DNA of 64,000 nt from Fimenecus sp900545625 (GCA_963931525.1 OZ007023.1:62001-126000); one strand, 5' to 3'. Shown: positions 26,009 through 34,637, counted from the first letter of the stretch. Notes: generated from the letters alone by a model not told the origin. Numbers and translations: made by a program.

Positions 26009-26073
26009 GGCGCGGGCGGTTTTGCTTCGCGCCGTTTTTTGTAAACGGAAGCGACCGCCGTTTTACGCGGTCG
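26009..26073 (+). promoter_or_regulatory. Leader with terminator-like hairpin and competing pairings
   Basis: GGCGCG (26009-26014) pairs with CGCGCC (26028-26033), followed by GTTTTTT: a terminator-like hairpin a few bases into the transcript. CGACCGC (26052-26058) pairs with GCGGTCG (26067-26073) just before the ribosome site. An alternative fold pairs GGCGGT (26015-26020) with ACCGCC (26054-26059) and GCTTC (26024-26028) with GAAGC (26048-26052), which would break both hairpins. This is the layout of an attenuator; no known riboswitch class is recognised. Confidence 0.5.
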
Positions 26074-26087
26074 GCTGGAGGAAAATT

Positions 26088-27209
26088 ATGCGTTTTCGTT
26101 CCGACGGTACGTTTAAGATCATGCAGATCACCGACATGCAGGAGATCCCTGCCGTGTCGCCCGACACGCTCGCGCTTCTGGAAGCTGCCGTAGCAGCGGA
26201 ACAGCCCGACCTTGTGGTTTACACAGGCGACCAGATCAAAGGCTACGGTGTGACTTATAAGGGAAAGGGCGCGGCGCTGGAAGCTGCGGTTTCTGAAACC
26301 ATTGATAAGCTGTTAAAGCCCGTTACCAGCCGCGGCATCCCCTTTGCTGTCACCTTCGGCAACCACGACAGGCAGGTTGGTATTTCCAACCACGACCAGT
26401 TTTATCACATCTACAAAAAATACCCCGCCTGCGTCGGCGAACAGGCCGACGGCGTGGACGGCGGCGGGACATACAATATCCCGATCGAGCGTTCGGACGG
26501 GTCGGGAAAGCCAGTGTTCAACCTGTATCTGTTCGACAGCGGCACGGATGCCAAGGGCGGCGGTTACGAGGCGTTTGATCCCAAGATCATCGCGTGGTAC
26601 CGCAAAACGCGCGACGCCCTTAAAGCGCAAAGCGGCGATTATGTGCCCTCCATCGTGTTCCAGCATATCCCGCTGCCGGAATACTACCATGTACTGCGGC
26701 GCGTCAAAAAGAGCGAAAAGGGCGCGATCCAGGCGTTCCGCACGCACAAGCATGAGTTTTACAAGCTCGGCGAGACCTGCGGCCAAAACGATGTGCTGCT
26801 GGAGCCGCCCTCGATCCCCGATAAAAACAACGGTGAATTCGACGCGCTCGCAGAGTGCGGGGACGTACTCGCCGTATTCGTCGGGCACGACCACAAAAAC
26901 AGCTTTGTCGGGCGGTATCAGAATATTGACCTCGGCTTCACACAGTCCTCGGGCTTTAACGCCTACGGCAACCGCACGAAACGCGGCGTACGCTGTATCG
27001 TGCTGGACGAAAACGAGCCGCACAGCTACAAGACCTATACGCGCACCTATGACGAATTGGTCGGCACCAAGATCGCGCGTCCCGTGTTTGACTATCTGAC
27101 CAGCAAAGCCCCCGCCACAGTGGACGCCGCCATCCCGATGATCTTAAAGGGGTTAGGCGCAGTCGCGGCAGTTGTGATCCTGATTCTTTTGCTCATTCAT
27201 TTTCTTTGA
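26088..27209 (+). CDS. Calcineurin-like metallophosphoesterase with C-terminal TM
   Basis: A 373-residue phosphoesterase. Metal-binding motifs are seen in order: ITDMQ (motif I variant, D-x-Q instead of D-x-H), VYTGDQI (GD), TFGNHDR (GNHD), FQHIPLP and VGHDHKN (GHDH). There is no signal peptide, but the C-terminus carries one hydrophobic helix (AVAAVVILILLLIHFL). ATG 26088 is chosen with GGAGG 8 bases upstream; a longer frame from 25998 lies over the leader. It is a paralogue of the enzyme at 50303-51544, which does have a signal peptide. The substrate is unknown. It forms a likely operon with the GtrA gene 15 bases downstream. Confidence 0.88.
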   Translation: MRFRSDGTFKIMQITDMQEIPAVSPDTLALLEAAVAAEQPDLVVYTGDQIKGYGVTYKGKGAALEAAVSETIDKLLKPVTSRGIPFAVTFGNHDRQVGISNHDQFYHIYKKYPACVGEQADGVDGGGTYNIPIERSDGSGKPVFNLYLFDSGTDAKGGGYEAFDPKIIAWYRKTRDALKAQSGDYVPSIVFQHIPLPEYYHVLRRVKKSEKGAIQAFRTHKHEFYKLGETCGQNDVLLEPPSIPDKNNGEFDALAECGDVLAVFVGHDHKNSFVGRYQNIDLGFTQSSGFNAYGNRTKRGVRCIVLDENEPHSYKTYTRTYDELVGTKIARPVFDYLTSKAPATVDAAIPMILKGLGAVAAVVILILLLIHFL

Positions 27210-27224
27210 TCGCGGGAGGTACAT

Positions 27225-27764
27225 ATGGCACAGGAGAAAAAACAAGGTGCGTTCGCGCGCTTTACCGAAAAGCACGCGGAAATTTGGAAATTTGTGAAAT
27301 TTTCCATCGCAGGCGGCGGGTCATCGGTCGTGGAGCTGATCGTGCATATGCTGCTGCTCAACTATGTCTTCGCCTCGCTGACAGCGGAAGCCATCACCAA
27401 CCCGACGCTGAATATGATCGGCATTACCTCGAAAGGATATTTATATACCTACCTTATTTCTACGACAGTAGGCTACGGCATTGCATTTGTGCTCAACCGC
27501 AAGATCACCTTTAAAGCAGACGCCAACCCCACGGTAAGCATGATCTTGTATTTGATCATGGTGATCTTTACGATCTTTGCAAACGGCTGGATCGGGTCCG
27601 CCATTACGACCTTTGCACAAGCGCATGACCTGACCGGGAATTTGTGGGATATGGTCATCAAGGTCGTTTGCATGCTCATCCCGACGATCTGGACGTATCC
27701 GTGCAACCGCTTTATTATCCACCGCAAGAAAAAGCCGGCGGAGAGCGACAACACGCAGGTGTAA
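27225..27764 (+). CDS. GtrA-family membrane protein
   Basis: A 179-residue protein with four membrane helices, starting WKFVKFSIAGGGSSVVELIV, the typical GtrA N-terminus, and including TVGYGIAFVLNRKITFKA, the typical middle segment. GtrA proteins are thought to move polyprenyl-linked sugars across the membrane for wall or O-antigen glycosylation. GGGAGG lies before the ATG. It is cotranscribed with the phosphoesterase upstream and is followed by a hairpin at about 27794. Confidence 0.9.
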   Translation: MAQEKKQGAFARFTEKHAEIWKFVKFSIAGGGSSVVELIVHMLLLNYVFASLTAEAITNPTLNMIGITSKGYLYTYLISTTVGYGIAFVLNRKITFKADANPTVSMILYLIMVIFTIFANGWIGSAITTFAQAHDLTGNLWDMVIKVVCMLIPTIWTYPCNRFIIHRKKKPAESDNTQV

Positions 27765-28096
27765 AGCTGATTTGCTTTGCAATTATTGAACTTTTCCCCG
27801 TGCAAAGGTGCATTTCGGAGCCTTGTGCGGGGAATTTTATCTTGATCGCTTTGGTCTGTGCGGCTTTTTTGGCGTTGGCGCGCCGAGTACCGCTGTTCGG
27901 ATCTTCCAGCGTTAAGCGGCTTATGTGTAAGGCTTTTCACCTTTACTTTCCGATTTGGTCGGCACTACATGGCTGTGTGTTGAATAATTTTTACTGTTCA
28001 TGATTTATTCATATTCTATTAAGAATTTGTTCATTTTTTAGCTGCTTCAATATGCTAAAGTCTATATATCTTATTTTCTTCCAAGGGGGACTCGGT
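27765..28096. other. Intergenic region with terminator and weak promoter
   Basis: Begins with the gtrA terminator (27794-27840). A weak promoter-like pair TTGTTC (28027-28032), 18 bases, TATGCT (28051-28056) precedes the peptidase gene, which has AAGGGGG before its ATG at 28097. Nothing else is recognised in these 332 bases. Confidence 0.45.
27794..27840 (+). terminator. Terminator after gtrA
   Basis: TTCCCCG (27794-27800) pairs with CGGGGAA (27828-27834), with partial pairing inside (CAAAGG with CCTTGTG), followed by TTTTATCTT. Confidence 0.65.
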
Positions 28097-29338
28097 ATGG
28101 ATCTGAAAAAAATCATCAGCAAAAAAGACGAAGCCGCGCAGTATATGGTGGATGAAATCACCTATATCTGCAAAACCTTTGAAAAGCGTGCGCCCGGCTC
28201 CGTGGGGGAAAAGCAGGCGTGCGACTATATGGCAAAGGTACTTAAAGAGCAGTGCGGCTGCGAGCGGGCGGATGTGGAATCCTTCAAAGAAAATCCCGGT
28301 TCATTCTTCGGCTGGGTGTATTTCACGATCACTTTTGTGCTTTTAGCCATTCCGCTGTTTTTTGTGCTGCCCATCCTTTCAATTCTGCTGATCCTTGCGG
28401 GGTTGTTTGTGGTGTTCATGCAGTTCGGCCTTTATAAAAAGCTGATCGACCGCTGCTTTCCCGAAAAAACGGGACACAATGTGACCGCCGTAAAGAAGTG
28501 CACAGGCGAAGTCAAGCGCCGCATTTTCTTCAACGGACACCCTGATGCGGCCTGGGAATGGCCGGTCAACTATAAGCTCGGCGGCGTCGGTTTTGAGGGA
28601 CACGCAGTCCTCTGCGGCGCGGGCGCGATGTATTATATGGTGCTTTCGATCATTGCCATTGTGCAGAACGGTTTCGGCGTAAACGTGCTTTCCACCGACT
28701 CCCCGCTTTGCATTGCCGGACTTTGGGGCCTCTTGTTCGTACCGTTTTTGATCGGCCTTTATTGGATCCGCAACGCGCACCGCATCGTGGACGGCGCGAA
28801 CGACAACCTTTCGGGCTGCTATATGGGCATTGCCATTCTCAAAGAGCTCGAAGAGGCCGGTATCGAATTTGAAAATACCGAGGTTGGCGTGATCCTCACA
28901 GGCTCCGAGGAAGCGGGGCTGCGCGGCGCAAAGGCGTGGTGCGAACAGCATAAGGGCGAATTCGACGACGTGCCGACCTTTATTATCTCCTATGATACCA
29001 TTCACGATCCGAAATACCTGATGACCAACTACCGCGACTTAAACGGTGCAGTCAAGGCGGATAAGGACGTTTCCGACCTGTTCATGGAAGCTGCCGCCGC
29101 GCTGAATATCCCCTGCAAGAAGGGCTGGGTGCCGCCGCTTGGCGGTGCGACGGATTCCGCAGCGTTCGCACAGGCGGGTATGCGCGCAACGGGCATCACG
29201 GGCCTTAACCACAAGTTAGAGGATTATTACCACACACGCCGCGATACATATGACAACATGAACCTTGAAGGGCTTGCAGGCTGCTTTGCCGCAAGTGTCA
29301 AGGCGCTGGAAATGTTCGACAACGGCGCAAAACAGTAA
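28097..29338 (+). CDS. M28-family zinc aminopeptidase with membrane helices
   Basis: A 413-residue M28 peptidase. The N-terminal helical part holds GSVGEKQACDYMAKVL. Two hydrophobic segments follow at about 77-115 (YFTITFVLLAIPLFFVLPIL) and more at about 175-225. Zinc-site motifs are FNGHPDAAWEW (His), GANDNLSGCYM (Asp), TGSEEAGLRGA (Glu-Glu), ISYDTI (Asp) and GLNHKLEDYYHTR (His). Active-site residues appear complete, though the first zinc ligand HxD reads H-P-D. It is probably an integral-membrane exopeptidase. AAGGGGG precedes the ATG at 28097. It ends before a strong terminator. Confidence 0.88.
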   Translation: MDLKKIISKKDEAAQYMVDEITYICKTFEKRAPGSVGEKQACDYMAKVLKEQCGCERADVESFKENPGSFFGWVYFTITFVLLAIPLFFVLPILSILLILAGLFVVFMQFGLYKKLIDRCFPEKTGHNVTAVKKCTGEVKRRIFFNGHPDAAWEWPVNYKLGGVGFEGHAVLCGAGAMYYMVLSIIAIVQNGFGVNVLSTDSPLCIAGLWGLLFVPFLIGLYWIRNAHRIVDGANDNLSGCYMGIAILKELEEAGIEFENTEVGVILTGSEEAGLRGAKAWCEQHKGEFDDVPTFIISYDTIHDPKYLMTNYRDLNGAVKADKDVSDLFMEAAAALNIPCKKGWVPPLGGATDSAAFAQAGMRATGITGLNHKLEDYYHTRRDTYDNMNLEGLAGCFAASVKALEMFDNGAKQ

Positions 29339-29370
29339 TCCACAGCGTTTGTGATCTCGAAAAAGCAGAA

Positions 29371-29417
29371 AACCGCGGGCTGCATAAGACAGCCCGCGGT
29401 TCCTTTTTATTTTCGGC
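29371..29417. terminator. Terminator between convergent genes
   Basis: AACCGCGGGCTG (29371-29382) pairs perfectly with CAGCCCGCGGTT (29390-29401), followed on the plus strand by CCTTTTTATTTT. It ends the M28 gene and could serve the convergent membrane-protein operon. Confidence 0.85.
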
Positions 29418-29421
29418 AATT

Positions 29422-30087
29422 TTATTGTCCGACCCAGCCTTTTTTGTACATCAAATGCGCTGAGAGCATGGAGACTACGACGCCGACGGGGATAAGCACC
29501 CCGGTCGACAGCGTGCCGTTGAACAACAGCAGGATCACGATCGCGGCGATCGGTACAAAGGCGAGCTTCCAATGCTTCATAAAGTAGCTGATGCCAAGCG
29601 CCCCGAACAACGCGGGTACAACCTGATCGAATGCCGGTGCGAACACGGAGCTGTCATCCGTAAGATACGGGAGCACCGGGCTGAACGCGACGACACCGAC
29701 GGCGATGATGAGCGTGGTCACGATAGACGAGGTGGCGATGGCGATCGTCGAGATCACTTCGCCCTCCTCGCTGTTGGCGCGAACCCCCGCGTTTTCCATG
29801 GCGTTTAAGCCGCAGGGCAGCTTGAGATTGGTGATATTGCCCGTGACGAAGCTCAGATAGGTACCGCCTGCGCCGAGCAGGGGCGTATAAGTGAACACCT
29901 CTATAACGGAGGTCGGATAAAACAGCAGCGCGACGGGCAGAAGTCCCTCAAACACATAGCGCGCTTCGGGCCAGACGCCGAGGTGCAGACAGATGGCGAC
30001 AGGGAGCATTAAAAACAGCAGCAGCGCCGCGATGTCCCAAAGGATGCCGTAAAAATGCACGCCGCTTTCATAGGTTCTTTCTTTCAT
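29422..30087 (-). CDS. Polytopic membrane protein paired with DUF5058
   Basis: A 221-residue protein with about six membrane helices (IAALLLFLMLPVAICLHLGV; VFEGLLPVALLFYP; STIAIATSSIVTTLIIAVGV; LAFVPIAAIVILLLF; GVLIPVGVVVSMLSAHLMY) and a conserved-looking loop YLSFVTGNITNLKLPCGLNA. The family name is not known to me, but it sits 15 bases after the DUF5058 gene and the two are probably one two-subunit membrane complex, perhaps a transporter. The C-terminal end lies next to the terminator at 29371. Confidence 0.8.
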   Translation of the reverse strand: MKERTYESGVHFYGILWDIAALLLFLMLPVAICLHLGVWPEARYVFEGLLPVALLFYPTSVIEVFTYTPLLGAGGTYLSFVTGNITNLKLPCGLNAMENAGVRANSEEGEVISTIAIATSSIVTTLIIAVGVVAFSPVLPYLTDDSSVFAPAFDQVVPALFGALGISYFMKHWKLAFVPIAAIVILLLFNGTLSTGVLIPVGVVVSMLSAHLMYKKGWVGQ

Positions 30088-30102
30088 CGTCTCTCTCCTC
30101 CT

Positions 30103-30873
30103 TTACCCGCGCCACTCGAACAGCGCAATATCCGGCGGCAGAACCTGCGACAGGATCATGACGACGCCCATGGCAAGCAGCATGGAAAACGGCATGGCAA
30201 ACGGCTGCAGCCACTTGATGTTAAAGCGGTTGGCGATCGATTGGAGGATGAGCATAAAAATCATGGAGGAGACCAGCGCGCAAAGGGACATGACGCCCGC
30301 GCCGTCGCCGATGATGGATTCTTCACCCTTGCCTGCGATCGCCCTGCCGATGAATGCGGCGATCAGCCCGATAAATGCCGCGGCGGACATCACATCCGCC
30401 CATTTTCCGTTTTTGGCGACCGCCTTGCTCATGCCCTTTTGAATCTTTTTGAGCAGGAACGGTACCAAGATCAGCGGCATGATACTGCCGAGCGTCATGA
30501 CCCACGCGACCGCCGAGAACATTTCAGGATCCGTAACCTCCTGCGAAAGCCCCGCCGCACTGCCGAAGGCGTCAATGGCGGCTTCGGCGGCAGGCACCTC
30601 GTAGGTGATCGCGCCGATGACCGTCAGGCGGATCCACGGCAGCACAAGCCCCAGCGCGCCGGAAAGCGTGAGCACCGTCGCGAGGATCGCAAGCGCAGGC
30701 GCTACGGTAAACAAGGCGCTCGAAGAAACCGTCTTTTTGAGCGACGAGGTATCGATTCCCAGCGCCTTCGCCCGTTTCCACGCGCGCACCAGGAAAAACA
30801 CCGACTGCGCCACAACGAACGCCACGACCAGGAAGCCCAGCGCGTACATAAAGCCGTCTGATTTGAAATCCAT
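30103..30873 (-). CDS. DUF5058-family membrane protein
   Basis: A 256-residue protein with about six membrane helices. The N-terminal FMYALGFLVVAFVVAQSVFF and the following RAWKRAKALGID are the pattern I associate with DUF5058, a family of unknown function. Other segments are SALFTVAPALAILATVLTLS, IGAITYEVPAAE and WVMTLGSIMPLILVPFLLKK. The ATG at 30873 is chosen (AAAGGGGG about 7 bases upstream) over an earlier in-frame start at 30918 that lies inside the leader. A promoter and terminator-like leader precede it, so expression is likely controlled by attenuation. Confidence 0.82.
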   Translation of the reverse strand: MDFKSDGFMYALGFLVVAFVVAQSVFFLVRAWKRAKALGIDTSSLKKTVSSSALFTVAPALAILATVLTLSGALGLVLPWIRLTVIGAITYEVPAAEAAIDAFGSAAGLSQEVTDPEMFSAVAWVMTLGSIMPLILVPFLLKKIQKGMSKAVAKNGKWADVMSAAAFIGLIAAFIGRAIAGKGEESIIGDGAGVMSLCALVSSMIFMLILQSIANRFNIKWLQPFAMPFSMLLAMGVVMILSQVLPPDIALFEWRG

Positions 30874-30907
30874 CGGATTTCCCCCTTTGATATTTAATTT
30901 TTCCTGC

Positions 30908-30941
30908 AAAAAGGGCACGGCGGCCCGTCGGCACCGTGCCC
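30908..30941 (-). promoter_or_regulatory. Terminator-like hairpin in the DUF5058 leader
   Basis: On the minus strand GGGCACGG (30941-30934) pairs perfectly with CCGTGCCC (30920-30913), followed at once by TTTTT (30912-30908). It lies between the promoter at 30957-30985 and the ribosome site, so read-through is needed for expression. No known riboswitch is recognised in the short leader. The whole gap 30874-31211 (338 bases) is accounted for by this leader and the divergent DUF1846 promoter. Confidence 0.65.
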
Positions 30942-30956
30942 AACCTTACATGGTTC

Positions 30957-30985
30957 AATATAGCATATTCCAAGACAAAATACAA
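30957..30985 (-). promoter_or_regulatory. Promoter of the DUF5058 operon
   Basis: On the minus strand TTGTAT (30985-30980), 17 bases, TATATT (30962-30957). The expected start is near 30950, giving a leader of about 77 bases. Confidence 0.7.
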
Positions 30986-31095
30986 CCTTTTTTCGTTTGG
31001 CAAGCGTGAATTTTTATGCAGAAAAACGAATTTTGCTGTCTTGCCGTTCCTCGTCGAAATTTGCCGTTCGCGCCCAAATTTTGCCCTGCGACCCC

Positions 31096-31124
31096 TTGAT
31101 TTTTTATACGGCGTACTATATAAT
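31096..31124 (+). promoter_or_regulatory. Promoter of the DUF1846 gene
   Basis: TTGATT (31096-31101), 17 bases, TATAAT (31119-31124). Transcription should begin at about 31131, just ahead of the hairpin at 31134. Confidence 0.8.
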
Positions 31125-31133
31125 AAACAGTGT

Positions 31134-31168
31134 CACACTTCGAGGGTGTAACCGCGAAGTGTGTTTTT
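31134..31168 (+). promoter_or_regulatory. 5'-terminal hairpin with T-run in the DUF1846 leader
   Basis: CACACTTCG (31134-31142) pairs perfectly with CGAAGTGTG (31155-31163), followed by TTTTT and, after CTG, TTTT. It sits at the very start of the predicted transcript, so it looks like an early terminator or a 5' stabilising stem. Confidence 0.6.
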
Positions 31169-31211
31169 CTGTTTTCAAAGGGAATTTTTTGAGCTTTGCA
31201 GGAGAATTGAC

Positions 31212-32693
31212 GTGAAAATCGGGTTTGACAACGACAAGTATCTGAAAATGCAGTCGGCGCACATCCGCGAGCGCATCGCATCGTTCGGCGGCAAGCTGTA
31301 TCTCGAATTCGGCGGCAAGCTGTTCGACGATTACCATGCTTCACGTGTGCTGCCGGGCTTTTTGCCGGACAGCAAGCTGAAAATGCTGCTGGAGCTGCGC
31401 GAGGATGTGGAGATCATCATCGCCATCAATGCAAACGACATTGAAAAAAGCAAGGTGCGCGGTGATATCGGCATCACTTACGAGCAGGACATTCTGCGGC
31501 TTATGGATGTGTACGCTTCGCTCGGGCTTTCGGTGTGCGGCGTGGTCATGACACAATATGCCGCGCAAAGTTCAGCCGCTGCGTTTGAAAAGCGGCTTCA
31601 GAAGCTGGGCGTACAGGTGTTCCGCCACTATCCCATTGAGGGGTACCCCGCGAACATCCCGCTGATCGTCAGCGACGAGGGCTTCGGCAAAAACGATTAC
31701 ATAGAGACGACCCGCTCGCTGGTGGTTGTGACCGCGCCGGGGCCGGGCAGCGGCAAAATGGCGGTCTGCCTGTCGCAGCTTTACCACGAGCACAAGCGCG
31801 GCGTACAGGCGGGCTACGCGAAATTTGAGACCTTCCCCGTTTGGAACCTGCCCTTAAAGCACCCTGTGAACCTCGCCTATGAGGCGGCGACGACCGACCT
31901 CAACGACGTCAACATGATCGACCCGTTCCATTTGGAAGCCTACGGCAAAACGACCGTCAACTACAACCGCGACATTGAGATCTTCCCCGTGCTCAACACC
32001 ATTTTTGAGCGCATTTTCGGCACGTCGCCGTATAAGTCCCCCACCGATATGGGCGTCAACATGGCGGGCTTCTGCATCATGGACGACGATGCGGTATGCG
32101 AAGCCTCCAAGCAGGAGGTCATCCGCCGCTATTATAAAGCACTGGTTGCCGCGAAAAAGGGCGAAAACGTAGGGCAGGAAATCCTTTCTTTGGAGCTTCT
32201 GCTCAAGCAGCTTGGGATCACGCCGACTTACCGCCGCTGCGTGCAGCCCGCGCTGGATCTTGCCGAAAAAACAGGCGAACCTGCCGCCGCGCTGGAACTG
32301 CCTGACGGCAGGATCGTCACGGGCAAAACCAGCTCGCTTTTGGGAGCAGCGAGCGCCATGCTGTTAAATGCACTCAAGGCGCTGGCGGGCATCAATGCGG
32401 AGATCGATTTAATCTCGCCCGTTGTCATCGGCCCGATTCAAGATTTAAAAGTCAATCACCTCGGCAGCAAGAACCCGCGTCTGCACACCGACGAGGTGCT
32501 GCTTGCGCTCTCTATTTCGGCGGCGACGAACCCGACCGCCGAGCGCGCCATGCAGGCGCTTGAGGGGCTTCGCGGCTGCGACATGCACTCCACGGTCATT
32601 TTATCGGACGCGGACTTGAACACCTGCGCAAAGCTCGGTATTCAAGTGACCAGCGAGCCGATGCGGCAGACCAAGGCGTTATACTACAAATAA
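31212..32693 (+). CDS. DUF1846-family protein
   Basis: A 493-residue soluble protein starting KIGFDNDKYLKMQSAHIRER and containing EFGGKLFDDYHASRVLPGF, VVVTAPGPGSGKMAVCLSQL (a glycine-rich, P-loop-like segment at about 174-193) and KTTVNYNRDIEIFPVL, all hallmarks of DUF1846. Structures exist for the family but I know of no firmly established reaction; nucleotide binding is suggested by the GPGSGK segment. GTG start at 31212 with GCAGGAG upstream. It lies alone ahead of pyrG, 39 bases apart, and may be cotranscribed with it. Confidence 0.9.
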   Translation: MKIGFDNDKYLKMQSAHIRERIASFGGKLYLEFGGKLFDDYHASRVLPGFLPDSKLKMLLELREDVEIIIAINANDIEKSKVRGDIGITYEQDILRLMDVYASLGLSVCGVVMTQYAAQSSAAAFEKRLQKLGVQVFRHYPIEGYPANIPLIVSDEGFGKNDYIETTRSLVVVTAPGPGSGKMAVCLSQLYHEHKRGVQAGYAKFETFPVWNLPLKHPVNLAYEAATTDLNDVNMIDPFHLEAYGKTTVNYNRDIEIFPVLNTIFERIFGTSPYKSPTDMGVNMAGFCIMDDDAVCEASKQEVIRRYYKALVAAKKGENVGQEILSLELLLKQLGITPTYRRCVQPALDLAEKTGEPAAALELPDGRIVTGKTSSLLGAASAMLLNALKALAGINAEIDLISPVVIGPIQDLKVNHLGSKNPRLHTDEVLLALSISAATNPTAERAMQALEGLRGCDMHSTVILSDADLNTCAKLGIQVTSEPMRQTKALYYK

Positions 32694-32732
32694 AACGGTG
32701 CATTATGCCCGTTTCACAAAGGGGATCTGTTT

Positions 32733-34340
32733 ATGGCAGCAAAATACATTTTCGTGACGGGCGGCGTCGTTTCCGGCCTTGGCAAGGGCATCACGGCGGC
32801 GTCATTGGGCAGGCTGTTAAAGGATCGCGGGCTTTCGGTCGCGGTCATGAAGCTCGACCCGTATCTGAACATCGATCCCGGCACGATGAACCCCAAACAG
32901 CACGGTGAGGTGTTCGTGACCGACGACGGCGCGGAGACCGACCTGGACCTCGGGCACTACGAACGGTTCATTGACATCAACCTGACCAAAAACAGCTCCT
33001 GCACCTCGGGCAGTGTGTACTACAACGTGCTTTCCAACGAGCGAAAAGGCGTGTACGGCGGGCAGACCATCCAGATCATCCCGCATATCACCAACGAGAT
33101 CAAGCGCCGCATTGCGCTCAACGAAACCGAGAACACCGACATCGTGCTCGTGGAGATCGGCGGCACAGTCGGCGACATTGAAAGCCAGCCGTTTTTGGAG
33201 GCGATCCGCCAATTCGCGCAGGAACGCCCCGGCAATTGCATGTTTGTGCACGTGACGCTCGTGCCTTATCTCGGCGCTTCCATGGAGCTCAAAACCAAGC
33301 CGACGCAGCACTCGGTCAAGGAGCTTCTCGGCATCGGCATCCGTCCCGACATCATCGTTCTGCGCACCGAGCACCCCATCGGGCAGGACATCAAGGATAA
33401 GATCGCGCTGTTTTGCAACGTCCCCTCCAAAAACGTCATTGAAAACCGCGATATGCCCACGCTTTATGAGATCCCCATCGCGCTGGAAAAGGAAGGCATC
33501 GCGGACATCGTGGTCGAGCAGCTGCATCTGGGCTGCCGGGAGCCGGATCACACCGACTGGCTGCGCATGATGGAGAAAAACGCCTCGCTGTCGAAAGAGG
33601 TGAACATCGCGCTCGTAGGCAAATATGTGGAGCTGCACGACTCGTATCTGAGCGTCAATGAGGCGCTCAAGCACGGCGGGCTGGATCATGACGCGCATGT
33701 CAACATCGAATGGATCGATTCGGAAACGCTCACCGACGAAAACGCCGCCGAGATCCTCGGCGCGGCAGACGGCATTTTGGTGCCCGGGGGCTTCGGTACG
33801 CGCGGCATCCCCGGCAAGATCTGTGCGGCGAAATACGCGCGCGAGCATAAGATCCCCTACCTTGGCATCTGCTTAGGACTGCAGATCGCCGTAATCGAAT
33901 TCGCCCGCAATGTTTTAGGGCTTTCGGATGCCAACACAACGGAGATCGATCCCGATACGAAAAACCCTGTGATCTATCTCATGCCCGACCAGCACGATGT
34001 GACGAATCTCGGCGGGACGATGCGGCTGGGTCTTTACCCGTGCGTGCTTGACGAGAACTCAAAAGCGTATGCGGCGTATCAAAAGCAGCTCATCCACGAG
34101 CGGCATCGCCACCGCTACGAGGTTAACAATGACTATCGGGAAATGCTGGAACACGCGGGGATGCATATCTGCGGCGTCTCCCCGGACAAGCACATCGTGG
34201 AAATGGTAGAACTGCGCGACCACCCGTGGTTCGTTGCGTCACAGGCGCACCCCGAATTCAAATCCCGCCCGACGCGCCCCCATCCGCTTTTTTCGGGCCT
34301 CATCGGCGCGGCAGTGGCGCACCGCGAACAGAAAAAATAA
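32733..34340 (+). CDS. pyrG: CTP synthase
   Basis: PyrG makes CTP from UTP, ATP and glutamine. The 535-residue protein has the full plan: N-terminal amidoligase domain with the P-loop segment FVTGGVVSGLGKGITAASLG, Mg-site region MKLDPYLNIDPGTMNP and DLDLGHYERF. The C-terminal class I glutamine amidotransferase has the nucleophile Cys in YLGICLGLQ and a His-Glu pair in QAHPEFKSRP. Length and motifs are typical. A GGGG ribosome site precedes the ATG and a strong terminator follows the stop. Confidence 0.97.
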   Translation: MAAKYIFVTGGVVSGLGKGITAASLGRLLKDRGLSVAVMKLDPYLNIDPGTMNPKQHGEVFVTDDGAETDLDLGHYERFIDINLTKNSSCTSGSVYYNVLSNERKGVYGGQTIQIIPHITNEIKRRIALNETENTDIVLVEIGGTVGDIESQPFLEAIRQFAQERPGNCMFVHVTLVPYLGASMELKTKPTQHSVKELLGIGIRPDIIVLRTEHPIGQDIKDKIALFCNVPSKNVIENRDMPTLYEIPIALEKEGIADIVVEQLHLGCREPDHTDWLRMMEKNASLSKEVNIALVGKYVELHDSYLSVNEALKHGGLDHDAHVNIEWIDSETLTDENAAEILGAADGILVPGGFGTRGIPGKICAAKYAREHKIPYLGICLGLQIAVIEFARNVLGLSDANTTEIDPDTKNPVIYLMPDQHDVTNLGGTMRLGLYPCVLDENSKAYAAYQKQLIHERHRHRYEVNNDYREMLEHAGMHICGVSPDKHIVEMVELRDHPWFVASQAHPEFKSRPTRPHPLFSGLIGAAVAHREQKK

Positions 34341-34359
34341 CACACGGCACAAGAAACGA

Positions 34360-34401
34360 AGCAGGGAGGATCCGTTGGGATCCCCCCTGCTCTTCTTTTT
34401 T
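34360..34401 (+). terminator. Terminator after pyrG
   Basis: AGCAGGGAGGATCC pairs with GGATCCCCCCTGCT around GTTG (one or two mismatches), followed by CTTCTTTTTT. It lies just ahead of the convergent small gene at 34407. Confidence 0.85.
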
Positions 34402-34406
34402 GGTCT

Positions 34407-34637
34407 TTAGGATTCCGAATCCTGAATTTCAAAATCCTTGATCGAAAATTCCGGCAGCTTTTGACGCAGCGGCGGCTGGCGCTTTAAAATATCATATTTG
34501 TATTTGCGGCAATAGCCGTCGGGCGAAGTCACCCCGCGCTTTTTGCACAACACGCTCTTTTGATCCGCCGAAATCGTGCCGTGCTTGCAATAGGCGCACT
34601 TCGGCGAAATTTCATATTCTTCCGGCTTTCGTTTCAT
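34407..34637 (-). CDS. Small Cys-containing protein, possibly metal-binding
   Basis: A 76-residue protein with four cysteines (PKCAYCKHG ... SVLCKKRG ... GYCRKYKYD), spaced C-x2-C and C-x12-C, which would suit one zinc site. A charged C-terminus follows. The gene family is not recognised by name, but short proteins of this kind occur widely in Clostridia. It lies 30 bases upstream of the ylbJ stop region, on the same strand, and so could be cotranscribed with ylbJ. Confidence 0.7.
   Translation of the reverse strand: MKRKPEEYEISPKCAYCKHGTISADQKSVLCKKRGVTSPDGYCRKYKYDILKRQPPLRQKLPEFSIKDFEIQDSES

Noticed and set aside
32817..33848. 343-codon minus-strand open frame
   Set aside because: Antisense shadow of pyrG, whose motifs are complete on the plus strand.
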